A DNA stretch of 64,000 nucleotides from Euonymus europaeus (taxonomy: Eukaryota; Streptophyta; Magnoliopsida; Celastrales; Celastraceae), in the NCBI GenBank assembly GCA_963580455.1, contig OY756966.1:25113001-25177000 (forward strand). The letters are read 5' to 3'. The position numbers were made by a program, and so were the translations under genes. This document shows, in pieces, positions 1 to 12,100 of the stretch; position 1 is the stretch's first letter, and every line of letters begins with the position of its first letter. The notes beneath the pieces were generated by a model, which saw only the letters and a list, made by a program, of their open reading frames with translations, did no database searches and was not told the DNA's origin.

Positions 1-11
1 CCACATTTCGC

Positions 12-42
12 GGCTAACTAGGTGAAACGAGACCTACTAGCC
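12..42. other. Imperfect inverted repeat (possible hairpin or cruciform), present in most monomers
   Basis: The left arm ggctaactaggt (12-23) can pair with the right arm acctactagcc (32-42) around the loop gaaacgag (24-31). Two 5-bp helices (ggcta with tagcc, and taggt with accta) are separated by a small internal loop of 2 bases against 1. The same dyad recurs in each monomer with variants. The common c-to-a change at position 18 lies in the internal loop and leaves pairing intact. The common g-to-t at 40 (ctatcc) and c-to-a at 34 (gacatac) each break one pair without visible compensation. Dyad symmetry is a reported property of several centromeric satellites. Whether it extrudes here is unknown. 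Confidence 0.6.
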
Positions 43-159
43 GCGAGTTCTGAAATCAAAATCCAAAACTCAAGGATTGTAGAGCTCGAAAAGTAGTGTG
101 AAATCAAGCTAAAAATCACCGAATTCAGAACTCTGAGTCAATGGATATTCATAAAACCA

Positions 160-169
160 TTTACGTAAA
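160..169. other. Perfect 10-bp palindrome tttacgtaaa, present in most monomers
   Basis: The sequence equals its own reverse complement and sits near the junction between monomers, followed by gaaa. It is among the best conserved parts of the unit. Exceptions include tttacttaaa (5524, 60679), tttatgtaaa (around 7080, 8290, 18300) and ttttcgtaaa in one subfamily. The core acgt is a symmetrical site of the kind bound by dimeric DNA-binding proteins, but no binding protein can be named from the sequence alone. Confidence 0.6.
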
Positions 170-3100
170 GAAACCACATTTCGCGGCTAACTAGGTGAAA
201 CGAGACCTACTAGCCACGAGTTCTGAAATCAGAATCCGAAATGTCAGGATTGTAGAGCTCGAAAAGTAGTGTGAAATCAAGTTAAAAATCACCGAATTCA
301 GAACTCGGAGTCAACGGATATTCATAAAACTCTTTACGTAAAGAAACCACATTTCGCGGCTAACTAGGTGAAACGAGACATACTAGCCACGATTTCTGAA
401 ATCAAAATCCGAAAATCCAGGATTGTAGAGCCCGAAAAGTAGTGTGAAATCAAGCTAAAAATCACTGAATTCAGAACTCGGAGTCAACGGATATTCATAA
501 AACCGTTTACGTAAAGAAACCACATTTCGCGGCTAACGAGGTGAAATGAGACCTACTATCCACGAGTTCTGAAATCAGAATCCGAAATGTCAGGATTGTA
601 GAGCTCAAAAAGTAGTGTGAAATCAAGCTAAAAATGACCGAATTCAGAACTCGGAGTCAACGGATATTCATAAAACCGTTTACGTAAAGAAACAACATTT
701 CGCGGCTAACAAGGTGAAACGAGACCTACTAGCCACGAGTTCTGAAATCAAAATCCGAAATGTTAGGATTGTAGAGCTCGAAAAGTAGTGTGAAATCTAT
801 CTAAAAATCACCGAATTCAGAACTCGGAGTCAACGGATATTCATAAAACCGTTTACGTAAAGAAACCACATTTCGCGGCTAACTAGGTGAAACGAGTCCT
901 ACTAGCCACAAGTTATGAAATCACAATCCGAAATGGCAGGATTGTAGAGCTCGAAAATTAGTGTGAAATCAAGCTAAAAATCACCGAATTCAGAACTCTG
1001 GGTCAACGGATATTCATAAAACCGTTTACGTAAAGAAATCACATTTCGCGGCTAACTACGTGAAACGAGACCTACTATCCACAAGTTTTGAAATCAAAAT
1101 CCGAAACTCCTGGATTGTAGAGCTCGAAAAGTAGTGTGAAATCAAGCTAAAAATCACTGAATTCAGAACTCGGAGTCAACGGATATTCATAAAACCGTTT
1201 ACGTAAAGAAACCACATTTCGCGGCAAACTATGTGAAACGAGACCTACAAGCCAAGAGTTCTGAAATCAAAATCCGAAACGCCAGGATTGTAGAGCTCGA
1301 AAAGTAGTGTGAAATCAAGCTAAAAATCACTGAATTCAGAACTCGGAGTCAACGGATATTCATAAAACCCTTTACGTGAAGAAACCACATTTCGCGGCTA
1401 ACTAGGTGAAACGAGACCTACTAGCGACAAGTTCTGAAATCAAAATCTGAAATTCTATGATTGTAGAGCTCAAAAAGTAGTGTGAAATCAAGCCAAAAAT
1501 GACTGAATTCAGAACTCGGAGTCAACGGATATTCATAAAACCGTTTACGTAAAGAAACCACATTTCGCGGCTAACTAGATGAAACGAGACCTACTAGCTA
1601 CGAGTTCTGAAATCAAAATCCGAAATGTCAGGATTGTAGAGCTCGAAAAGTAGTGTGAAATCAAGCTAAAAATCACCGAATTCAGAACTCGGAGTCAACG
1701 GATATTAATAGAACCGTTTACGTAAAGAAACCACATTTCGCGGCTAACTAGTTGAAACGAGACCTACTAGCCACAAGTTCAGAAATCAAAATCCGAAACG
1801 CCAGGATTGTAGAGCTCGAAAAGTAGTGTGAAATCAAGCTAAAAATTACCGAATTCAGAACCCGGTGTCAACAGATATTCATAAAACCGTTTACGTAAAG
1901 AAACTACATTTCGCGGCTTACTAGGTGAAACGAGAACTACTAACCCCGAGTTCTGAAATCAAAATCCAAAATGCCAGGATTGTAGAGCTCAAAAAGTAGT
2001 GTGAAATCAAGCTAAAAATCACCGAATTCAGAACTCTGAGTCAACGGATATTCATAAAACCGTTTACGTAAAGAAACCACATTTCGCGGCTAACTAGGTG
2101 AAACGAGACCTACTATCCACGAGTTCTGAAATCAAAATCCGAAACGGCATGATTATAAAGCTCGAAAAGTAGTGTGAAATCAAGTTAAAAATCACCGAAT
2201 TCAGAACTCGGAGTCAACGGATATTCATAAAACCCTTTACGTAAAGAAACCACATTTCGCGGCTTACTAGGTGAAACGAGACCTACTAGCCACAAGTTCT
2301 GAAATAAAAATTTGAAATAGCAGGATTGTAGAGCTCGAAAACTAGTATGAAATCAAGCTAAAAATCACCGAATTCAGAACTCGGAGTCAACGGATATTCA
2401 TAAAACCGTTTACGTAAAGAAACCACATATCGCGGCTAACTAGGTGAAACGAGACCTACTATCCACGAGTTTTTAAATCAAAATCCGAAACTCTAGGATT
2501 GTAGAGCTCGAAAAGTAGTGTGAAATCAAGCTAAAAATCACTGAATTCAGAACTCGGAGTCAACGGATATTCATAAAACCGTTTACATAAAGAAACCACA
2601 TTTCGCGGCTAACTATGTGAAATGAAACCTACAAGCCAAGAGTTCTGAAATCAAAATCCGAAACGACAGAATTGTCGAGCTCGAAAAGTAGTGTGAAATC
2701 AAGCTAAAAATCACCGAATTCAGAACTCTGAGTCAACGGATATTCATAAAACCGTTTACGTAAAGAAACCACATATCGCGGCTAACTAGGTGAAACGAGA
2801 CCTACTATCCACGAGTTTTGAAATCAAAATCCGAAACTCCAGGATTGTAGAGCTCGAAAAGTAGTGTGAAATCAAGCTAAAAATCACTGAATTCAGAACT
2901 CGGAGTCAACGGATATTCATAAAACCGTTTACGTAAAGAAACCACATTTCACGGCTAACTAAGTGAAACGAGACCTACTAGCCACGAGTTCTGAAATCAA
3001 AATCCGAAATGAAAGGATTGTAGAGCTCGAAAAGTAGTGTGAAATCAAGCTAAAAATCACCGAATTCAGAACTCGGAGTCAACGGATATTCATAAAACCC

Positions 3101-6100
3101 TTTACGTAAAGAAACCACATTTCGCGGCTAACTAGGTGAAACGAGACCTACTAGCCACAAGTTCTGAAATCAAAATTTGAAATAGCAGGATTGTAGAGCT
3201 CGAAAAGTAGTATGAAATCAAGCTAAAAATCACCGAATTCAGAACTCGGAGTCAACGGATATTCATAAAACCGTTTACGTAAAGAAACCACATTTCGCGG
3301 CTAACTAGGTGAAACGAGACCTACTAGCCACGAGTTCTGAAATCAGAATCCGAAATGTCAGGATTGTAGAGCTCGAAAATTAGTGTGAAATCAATCTAAA
3401 AATCACCGAATTCAGAACTCGGAGTAAACGGATATTCATAAAACCGTTTACGTAAAGAAACCACATTTCGCGGCTAACTAGGTGAAACGAGACCTACTAG
3501 CCACGAGTTCTGAAATCAAAATCCAAAACGCAAGGATTGTAGAGCTCAAAAAGTAGTGTGAAATCAAGCTAAAAATCACCGAATTCAGAACTCTGAGTCA
3601 ACGGATATTCATAAAACCGTTTACGTAAAGAAACCACATTTCGCGGCTAACTAGGTGAAAGGAGACCTACTAGCCACGAGTTCTGAAATCAAAATCCGAA
3701 ATGCCAGGATTGTAGAGCTTGAAAAGTAGTGTGAAATCAAGCTAAAAATCACCGAATTCAGAACCCGGTGTCAACAGATATTCATAAAACCGTTTACGTA
3801 AAGAAACCACATTTCGCGGCTAACTAGGTGAAACGAGACCTACTAGCCACGAGTTCTGAAATCAAAATCCAAAATGCAAGGATTGTAGAGCTCGAAAAGT
3901 AGTGTGAAATCAAGCTAAAAATCATCGAATTCAGAACTCTGAGTCAACGGATATTCATAAAACCGTTTACGTAAAGAAACGACATTTCGCGGCTAACTAG
4001 GTGAAACGAGACCTACTATCCACGAGTTCTGAAATCAAAATCCGAAATGGCATGATTGTAGAGCTCGAAAAGTAGTGTGAAATCAAGCTAAAAATCACCG
4101 AATTCAGAACTCGGAGTCAACGGATATTCATAAAACCCTTTACGTAAAGAAACCACATTTCGCGGCTAACTAGGTGAAACGAGACCTACTATCCAAAAGT
4201 TCTGAAATCAAAATCCGAAATGCCAGGATTGTAGAGCTCGAAAAGTAGTGTGAAATCAAGCTAAAAATCACCGAATTCAGAACTCGGAGTCAACGGATAT
4301 TCATAAAACCCTTTACGTAAAGAAACCACATTTCGCGGCTAACTAGGTGAAACGAGACCTACTAGCCACGAGTTCTGAAATCAAAATCCGAAACGCTAAG
4401 ATTGTAGAGCTCAAAAAGTAGGGTGAAATCAAGCCGAAAATGACCGAATTCAGAACTCGGAGTCATTGGATATTCATAAAACCGTTTACGTAAAGAAACC
4501 ACAATTCGCGGCTAACTAGGTGAAACGAGACCTACTAGCCACGAGTTCTGAAATCAGAATCCGAAATGTCAGGATTGTAGAGCTCGAAAATTAGTGTGAA
4601 ATCAAGCTAAAAATCACCGAATTCAGAACTCGGAGTCAACGGATATTCATAAAACCGTTTACGTAAAGAAACCACATTTCGCGGCTAACTAGGTGAAACG
4701 AGACCTACTAGCCACAAGTTCTAAAATCAAAATCCGAAACGCCAGGATTGTAGAGCTTGAAAAGTAGTGTGAAATCAAGCTAAAAATCACCGAATTCAGA
4801 ACCCGGTGTCAACAGATATTCATAAAACCGTTTACGTAAAGAAACCACATTTCGCGGCTAACTAGGTGAAACGAGAGCTACTATCCACGAGTTCTGAAAT
4901 CAAAATCCGAAATGCCATGATTGTAGAGCTCGAAAAGTAGTGTGAAATCAAGCTAAAAATCACCGAATTCAGAACTCGGAGTCAACGGATATTCATAAAA
5001 CCCTTTACGTAAAGAAACCACATTTCGCGGCTAACTAGGTGAAACGAGACCTACTATCCAAAAGTTCTGAAATCAAAATCCGAAATGCCAGGATTTTAGA
5101 GCTCGAAAAGTAGTGTGAAATCAAGCTAAAAATCACCGAATTCAGAACTCGGAGTCAACGGATATTCATAAAACCCTTTACGTAAAGAAACCACATTTCG
5201 CGGCTAACTAGGTGAAACGAGACCTACTAGCCACGAGTTCTGAAATCAAAATTCGAAACTCCAGGATTGTAGAGCTCGAAAAGTAGTGTGAAATCAAGCT
5301 AAAAATTACCGAATTTAGAACTCGGTGTCAACAGATATTCATAAAACCGTTTACGTAAAGAAACTACATTTCGCGGCTAACTAGGTGAAACGAGACCTAC
5401 AAGCCAAGAGTTCTGAAATCAAAATCTGAAACGCCAGGATTTTAGAGCTCGAAAAGTAGTGTGAAATCAAGCTAAAAATCACCGAATTCAGAACTCTGAG
5501 TCAACGGATATTCATAAAACCGTTTACTTAAAGAAACCACATTTCGCGGCTAACTAGGTGAAACGAGACCTACTATCCACGAGTTCTGAAATAAAAATCC
5601 GAAACGGCATGATTGTAGAGCTCGAAAAGTAGTGTGAAATCAAGCTAAAAATCACCGAATTCAGAACTCGGAGTCAACGGATATTCATAAAACCCTTTAC
5701 GTAAAGAAACTACATTTCGCGGCTAACTAGTCGAAACGAGACATACTAGCCACGAGTTTTGAAATCAAAATTCGAAACAGCAGGATTGTAGAGCTCAAAA
5801 AGTAGTATGAAATCATGCTAAAAATCACCGAATTCAGAACTCTGGGTCAACGTATATTCATAAAACCGTTTACGTAAAGAAATCACATTTTGCGGCTAAC
5901 TACGTGAAACGAGACCTACTATCCTCGAGTTCTGAAATCAAAATCCGAAACGGCAGGATTGTAGAGCTCGAAAAGTACTGTGAAATCAAGCTAAAAATCA
6001 CCGAATTCATAACTCTGGGTCTACGGATATTCATAAAACCGTTTACGTAAAGAAACCACATTTCGCGGCTAACTAGGTGAAACGAGACCTACTAGCCACG

Positions 6101-6760
6101 AGTTCTGAAATCAAAATCCGAAAAGGCAGGATTGTAGAGCTCGAAAAGTAGTATGAAATCAAGCTAAAAATCACCGAATTTAGAACTCGGAGTCAACGGA
6201 TATTCATAAAACCGTTTACGTAAAGAAACCACATTTCGCGGCTAACTATGTGAAACGAGACCTACAAGCCAAGAGTTCTGAAATCAAAATCCAAAACGCC
6301 GGGATTGTAGAGCTCGAAAAGTAGTGTGAAATCAAGCTAAAAATCACCGAATTCGGAACTCAGAGTCAACGGATATTCATAAAACCGTTTACGTAAAGAA
6401 ACCACATTTCGCGGCTAACTAGGTGAAACGAGACCTACTATCCACGAGTTCTGAAATCAAAATCCGAAATGGCATGATTGTAGAGCTCGAAAAATAGTGT
6501 GAAATCAAGCTAAAAATCACCGAATTCAGAACTCAGAGTCAACGGATATTCATAAAACCCTTTACGTAAAGAACCACATTTCGCGGCTAACTAGGTGAAA
6601 CGAGACCTACTAGCCACGAGTTCTGAAATCAAAATTCGAAACTCCAGGATTGTAGAGCTCGAAAATTAGTGTGAAATCAAGCTAAAAATCACCGAATTCA
6701 GAACTCGGAGTCAACGGATATTCATAAAACCGTTTACGTAAAGAAACCACATTTCGCGGC

Positions 6761-9180
6761 TAACTAGATGAAACAAGACCTAGTAGCCACGACTTCTGAA
6801 ATCAAAATCCGAAATGGCAGGATTGTAGAGCTCGAAAAGTAGTGTGAAATTAAGCTAAAAATCACCGAATTACGAACTCGGAGTCAAAGGATATTCATAA
6901 AACCGTTTAAGTAAAGAAACCACATTTCGGGGCTAACTAGATGAAACGAGACCTACTAGCCACAAGTTCTGAAATCAAAATCCGAAACGCCAGGATTGTA
7001 AAGCTCGAAAAGTAGTTTGAAATCAAGCTAAGAATCACCGAATTGAGAACCCAAAGTCAACAAATATTCATAAAACCGTTTATGTAAAGAAACCACATTT
7101 CGCGGCTAAATAGGTGAAACAAGACCTACTAGCCACGAGTTCTGAAATCAAAATCCGAAATTCCAGGATTGTAGAGCTCGAAAAGTAGTGTGAAATCAAG
7201 CTAAAAATCACCGAATTCAGAACTCTGAGTCAACGAATATTCATAAAACCGTTTATGTAAAGAAACTACATTTCGCGGCTAACTAGGTGAAACGAGACAT
7301 ACTAGCCACGAGTTCTGAAATCAAAATTCGAAACGCCAAGATTGTAGAGCTCAAAAATTTGTGTGAAATCAAGCTAAAAATCATCGAATTCAGAATTCGG
7401 AGTCAACGGATATTCATAAAACCGTTTACGTAAAGAAACCACATTTCGCGGCTAACTAGGTGAAACAAGACTTACTATCCACGAGTTCTGAAATCAAAAT
7501 CCAAAACGGCAGGATTGTAGAGCTCGAAAAGTAGTGTGAAATCAAGTTAAAAATCATCGAATTCAGAACTCTGGGTCAACGTATATTCATAAAACCGTTT
7601 ACGTAAATAAATCACATTTTGCGGCTAACTACGTGAAACGAGACCTACTATCCACGAGTTCTGAAATCAAAATCCGAAATGGCAGGATTGTAGAGCTCGA
7701 AAAGTAGTGTGAAATCAAGCTAAAATTCACCGAATTCAGAACTCTGGGTCAACGGGTATTCATAAACCGTTTACGTAAAGAAACCACATTTCGCGGCTAA
7801 CTATGTGAAACGAGACCTACAAGCCAAGAGTTCTGAAATCAAAATCCGAAATGCCGGGATTGTAGAGATCGAAAAGTAGTGTGAAATCAAGCTAAAAATC
7901 ACCGAATTCAGAACTCGGAGTCAACGGATATTCATAAAACCGTTTACGTAAAGAAACCACATTTCGCGGCTAACTAGATGAAATAAGACCTAGTAGCCAC
8001 GACTTCTGAAATCAAAATCCGAAATGGCAGGATTGTAGAGCTCGAAAAGTAGTGTGAAATTAAGCTAAAAATCACCGAATTACGAACTCGGAGTCAAAGG
8101 ATATTCATAAAACCGTTTAAGTAAAGAAACCACATTTCGCGGCTAACTAGATGAAACGAGACCTACTAGCCACAAGTTCTGAAATCAAAATCCGAAACGC
8201 CAGGATTGTAAAGCTCGAAAAGTAGTTTGAAATCAAGCTAAGAATCACCGAATTGAGAACCCAAAGTCAACAAATATTCATAAAACCGTTTATGTAAAGA
8301 AACCACATTTCGCGGCTAAATAGGTGAAACAAGACCTACTAGCCACGAGTTCTGAAATCAAAATCCGAAATTCCAGGATTGTAGAGCTCGAAAAGTAGTG
8401 TGAAATCAAGCTAAAAATCACCGAATTCAGAACTCTGAGTCAACGAATATTCATAAAACCGTTTATGTAAAGAAACTACATTTCGCGGCTAACTAGGTGA
8501 AACGAGACATACTAGCCACGAGTTCTGAAATCAAAATTCGAAACGCCAAGATTGTAGAGCTCAAAAATTTGTGTGAAATCAAGCTAAAAATCATCGAATT
8601 CAGAATTCGGAGTCAACGGATATTCATAAAACCGTTTACGTAAAGAAACCACATTTCGCGGCTAACTAGGTGAAACAAGACTTACTATCCACGAGTTCTG
8701 AAATCAAAATCCAAAACGGCAGGATTGTAGAGCTCGAAAAGTAGTGTGAAATCAAGTTAAAAATCATCGAATTCAGAACTCTGGGTCAACGTATATTCAT
8801 AAAACCGTTTACGTAAATAAATCACATTTTGCGGCTAACTACGTGAAACGAGACCTACTATCCACGAGTTCTAAAATCAAAATCCGAAATGGCAGGATTG
8901 TAGAGCTCGAAAAGTAGTATGAAATCAAGCTAAAATTCACCGAATTCAGAACTCTGGGTCAACGGGTATTCATAAACCGTTTACGTAAAGAAACCACATT
9001 TCGCGGCTAACTATGTGAAACGAGACCTACAAGCCAAGAGTTCTGAAATCAAAATCCGAAATGCCGGGATTGTAGAGATCGAAAAGTAGTGTGAAATCAA
9101 GCTAAAAATCACCGAATTCAGAACTCGGAGTCAACGGATATTCATAAAACCGTTTACGTAAAGAAACCACATTTCGCGGC
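6761..9180. repeat. Two-copy tandem of a 7-monomer higher-order unit (1210 bp)
   Basis: Positions 6761-7970 and 7971-9180 line up monomer for monomer at an offset of 1210 bases, seven monomers less one base. Shared rare variants include taactagatg with gacctagtagcc, the EcoRI-site loss aattacgaactc, gctaagaatcacc with gaacccaaag, cgtatattc, and the shortened cataaaccg. Few differences are visible: aaacaagacc against aaataagacc, and ttcggggc against ttcgcggc. The sequence after 9180 reverts to another type, so the pair is a discrete recent duplication. A related block lies at 18081-20008. Confidence 0.9.
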
Positions 9181-12100
9181 TAACTAGGTGAAACGAGACC
9201 TACTATCCACGAGTTCTGAAATCAAAATCCGAAAGGGCATGATTGTAGAGCACGAAAAATAGTGTGAAATCAAGCTAAAAATCATCGAATTCAGAACTCG
9301 GAGTCAACGGATATTCATAAAACCCTTTACGTAAAGAAACCACATTTCGCGGCTAACTAGGTGAAATGAGACCTACTAGCCACGAGTTCTGAAATCAAAA
9401 TTCGAAACAGCAGGATTGTAGAGCTCGAAAAGTAGTGTGAAATCAATCTAAAAATCACCGAATTCAGAACTCGGAGTCAACGGATATTCATAAAACCGTT
9501 TACGTAAAGAAACTACATTTCGCGGCTAACTAGGTGAAACGAGACCTAATAGCGACGAGTTCTGAAATCAAAATCCGAAATCCTAGGATTGTAGAGCTCA
9601 AAAAGTAGTGTGAAATCAAGCTAAAAATCATCGAATTTAGAACTCTGGGTCAACGGATATTCATAAAACCGTTTACGTAAAGAAAGCACATTTCGCGGCT
9701 AACTAGGTGAAACGAGACCTACTAGCCACGAGTTCTGAAATCAAAATCCGAAATGCCAGGATTGTAGAGCTCGAGAAGTAGTGTGAAATAAAGCTAAAAA
9801 TCATCGAATTCAGAACTCGGAGTCAACGGATATTCATAAAACCGTTTACGTAAATAAACCACATTTCGCGGCTAACTAGGTGAAACGAGACCTACTAGCC
9901 ACGAGTTCTGAAATCAAAATCCGAAAATCCAGGATTGTAGAGCTCGAAAAGTAGTGTGAAATCAAGCTAAAAATCACCGAATTCAGAACTCTGAGTCAAC
10001 GGATATTCATAAAACCGTTTACGTAAAGAAACCACATTTCGCGGCTAACTAGGTGAAACGAGACCTACTAGCCACGAGTTTTGAAATCAAAATACGAAAA
10101 GCCAGGATTGTAGAGCTCGAAAAGTAGTGTGAAATCAAGCTAAAAATCACCGAATTCAGAACTCGGAGTCAACGGATATTCATAAAACCGTTTACGTAAA
10201 GAAACAACATTTCGCGGCTAACTACGTGAAACGAGACCTACTAGCCACGAGTTCTGAAATCAAAATCGGAAACGCCAGGATTTTAGAGCTCGAAAAGTAG
10301 TGTGAAATCAAGCTAAAAATCACCGAATTCAGAACACGGAGTCAACGGATATTCATAAAACTGTTTACGTAAAGAAACCACATTTCGCGGCTAACTAGGT
10401 GAAACGAGACCTACAAGCCAAGAGTTCTGAAATCAAAATCCGAAACAGCAGTATTGTAGAGCTCAAAAAGTAGTATGAAATCAAGCTAAAAATCACCGAA
10501 TTCAGAACTCTGGGTCAACGTATATTCATAAAACCGTTTACGTAAAGAAATCACATTTTGCGGCTAACTACGTGAAACGAGACCTACTATCCACGAGTTC
10601 TGAAATCAAAATCCGAAATGGCAGGATTGTAGAGCTCGAAAAGTAGTGTGAAATCAAGCTAAAATTCACTGAATTCAGAACTCTGGGTCAACGGGTATTC
10701 ATAAACCGTTTACGTAAAGAAACCACATTTCGCGGCTAACTATGTGAAACGAGACCTACAAGCCAAGAGTTCTGAAATCAAAATCCGAAATGCCGGGATT
10801 GTAGAGATCGAAAAGTAGTGTGAAATCAAGCTAAAAATCACCGAATTCAGAACTCGGAGTCAACGGATATTCATAAAACCGTTTACGTAAAGAAACCACA
10901 TTTCGCGGCTAACTAGGTGAAACGAGACCTACTATCCACGAGTTCTGAAATCAAAATCCGAAAGGGCATGATTGTAGAGCACGAAAAATAGTGTGAAATC
11001 AAGCTAAAAATCATCGAATTCAGAACTCGGAGTCAACGGATATTCATAAAACCCTTTACGTAAAGAAACCACATTTCGCGGCTAACTAGGTGAAATGAGA
11101 CCTACTAGCCACGAGTTCTGAAATCAAAATTCGAAACAGCAGGATTGTAGAGCTCGAAAAGTAGTGTGAAATCAATCTAAAAATCACCGAATTCAGAACT
11201 CGGAGTCAACGGATATTCATAAAACCGTTTACGTAAAGAAACTACATTTCGCGGCTAACTAGGTGAAACGAGACCTATTAGCGACGAGTTCTGAAATCAA
11301 AATCCGAAATCCTAGGATTGTAGAGCTCAAAAAGTAGTGTGAAATCAAGCTAAAAATCATCGAATTTAGAACTCTGGGTCAACGGATATTCATAAAACCG
11401 TTTACGTAAAGAAAGCACATTTCGCGGCTAACTAGGTGAAACGAGACCTACTAGCCACGAGTTCTGAAATCAAAATCCGAAATGCCAGGATTGTAGAGCT
11501 CGAGAAGTAGTGTGAAATAAAGCTAAAAATCATCGAATTCAGAACTCGGAGTCAACGGATATTCATAAAACCGTTTACGTAAATAAACCACATTTCGCGG
11601 CTAACTAGGTGAAACGAGACCTACTAGCCACGAGTTCTGAAATCAAAATCCGAAAATCCAGGATTGTAGAGCTCGAAAAGTAGTGTGAAATCAAGCTAAA
11701 AATCACCGAATTCAGAACTCTGAGTCAACGGATATTCATAAAACCGTTTACGTAAAGAAACCACATTTCGCGGCTAACTAGGTGAAACGAGACCTACTAG
11801 CCACGAGTTTTGAAATCAAAATACGAAAAGCCAGGATTGTAGAGCTCGAAAAGTAGTGTGAAATCAAGCTAAAAATCACCGAATTCAGAACTCGGAGTCA
11901 ACGGATATTCATAAAACCGTTTACGTAAAGAAACAACATTTCGCGGCTAACTACGTGAAACGAGACCTACTAGCCACGAGTTCTGAAATCAAAATCGGAA
12001 ACGCCAGGATTTTAGAGCTCGAAAAGTAGTGTGAAATCAAGTTAAAAATCACCGAATTCAGAACACGGAGTCAACGGATATTCATAAAACTGTTTACGTA

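Larger units (their letters stand above)
1..173. repeat. Reference monomer (phase used throughout)
   Basis: This unit defines the phase. The typical monomer begins ccacatttcgcggctaac and ends accgtttacgtaaagaaa. Landmarks by monomer position: hairpin-forming dyad 12-42; tgaaatcaa at 51-59 and again at 99-107; hypervariable tag 69-72; SacI site gagctc 82-87; EcoRI site gaattc 121-126; palindrome tttacgtaaa 160-169, containing the SnaBI site tacgta. My by-eye consensus has 66 A, 36 T, 36 C and 35 G. Runs of three to five A recur through the unit, a common feature of satellites that favour nucleosome positioning. This first copy is slightly atypical: it has ccgcgag where most have ccacgag, and aaactcaagg in the tag region. 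The starting point of a tandem repeat is arbitrary. Confidence 0.95.
1..6760. repeat. Left domain: mixed monomers with short-range copies
   Basis: About 39 monomers without one dominant higher-order unit. Rare variants show partial copying. The variant ccacatat occurs at 2423 and 2769, two monomers apart. The variant cccggtgtcaacag occurs at 1861, 3764 and 4802, spaced 11 and 6 monomers. The tag variant with ggcatgatt recurs near 2150, 4050, 5610 and 6470. The SacI-destroying a at monomer position 84, common further right, was not seen here. Length variation is small; one copy near 6570 has lost one a (aaagaaccac). Confidence 0.85.

Noticed and set aside
9..26. CENP-B-box-like start ttcgcggctaactagg in each monomer
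   Set aside because: The known 17-bp box requires an A after ttcg plus four bases, and cggg further on. Here the A position is t and the cggg position reads ctag, so only the ttcg core fits.
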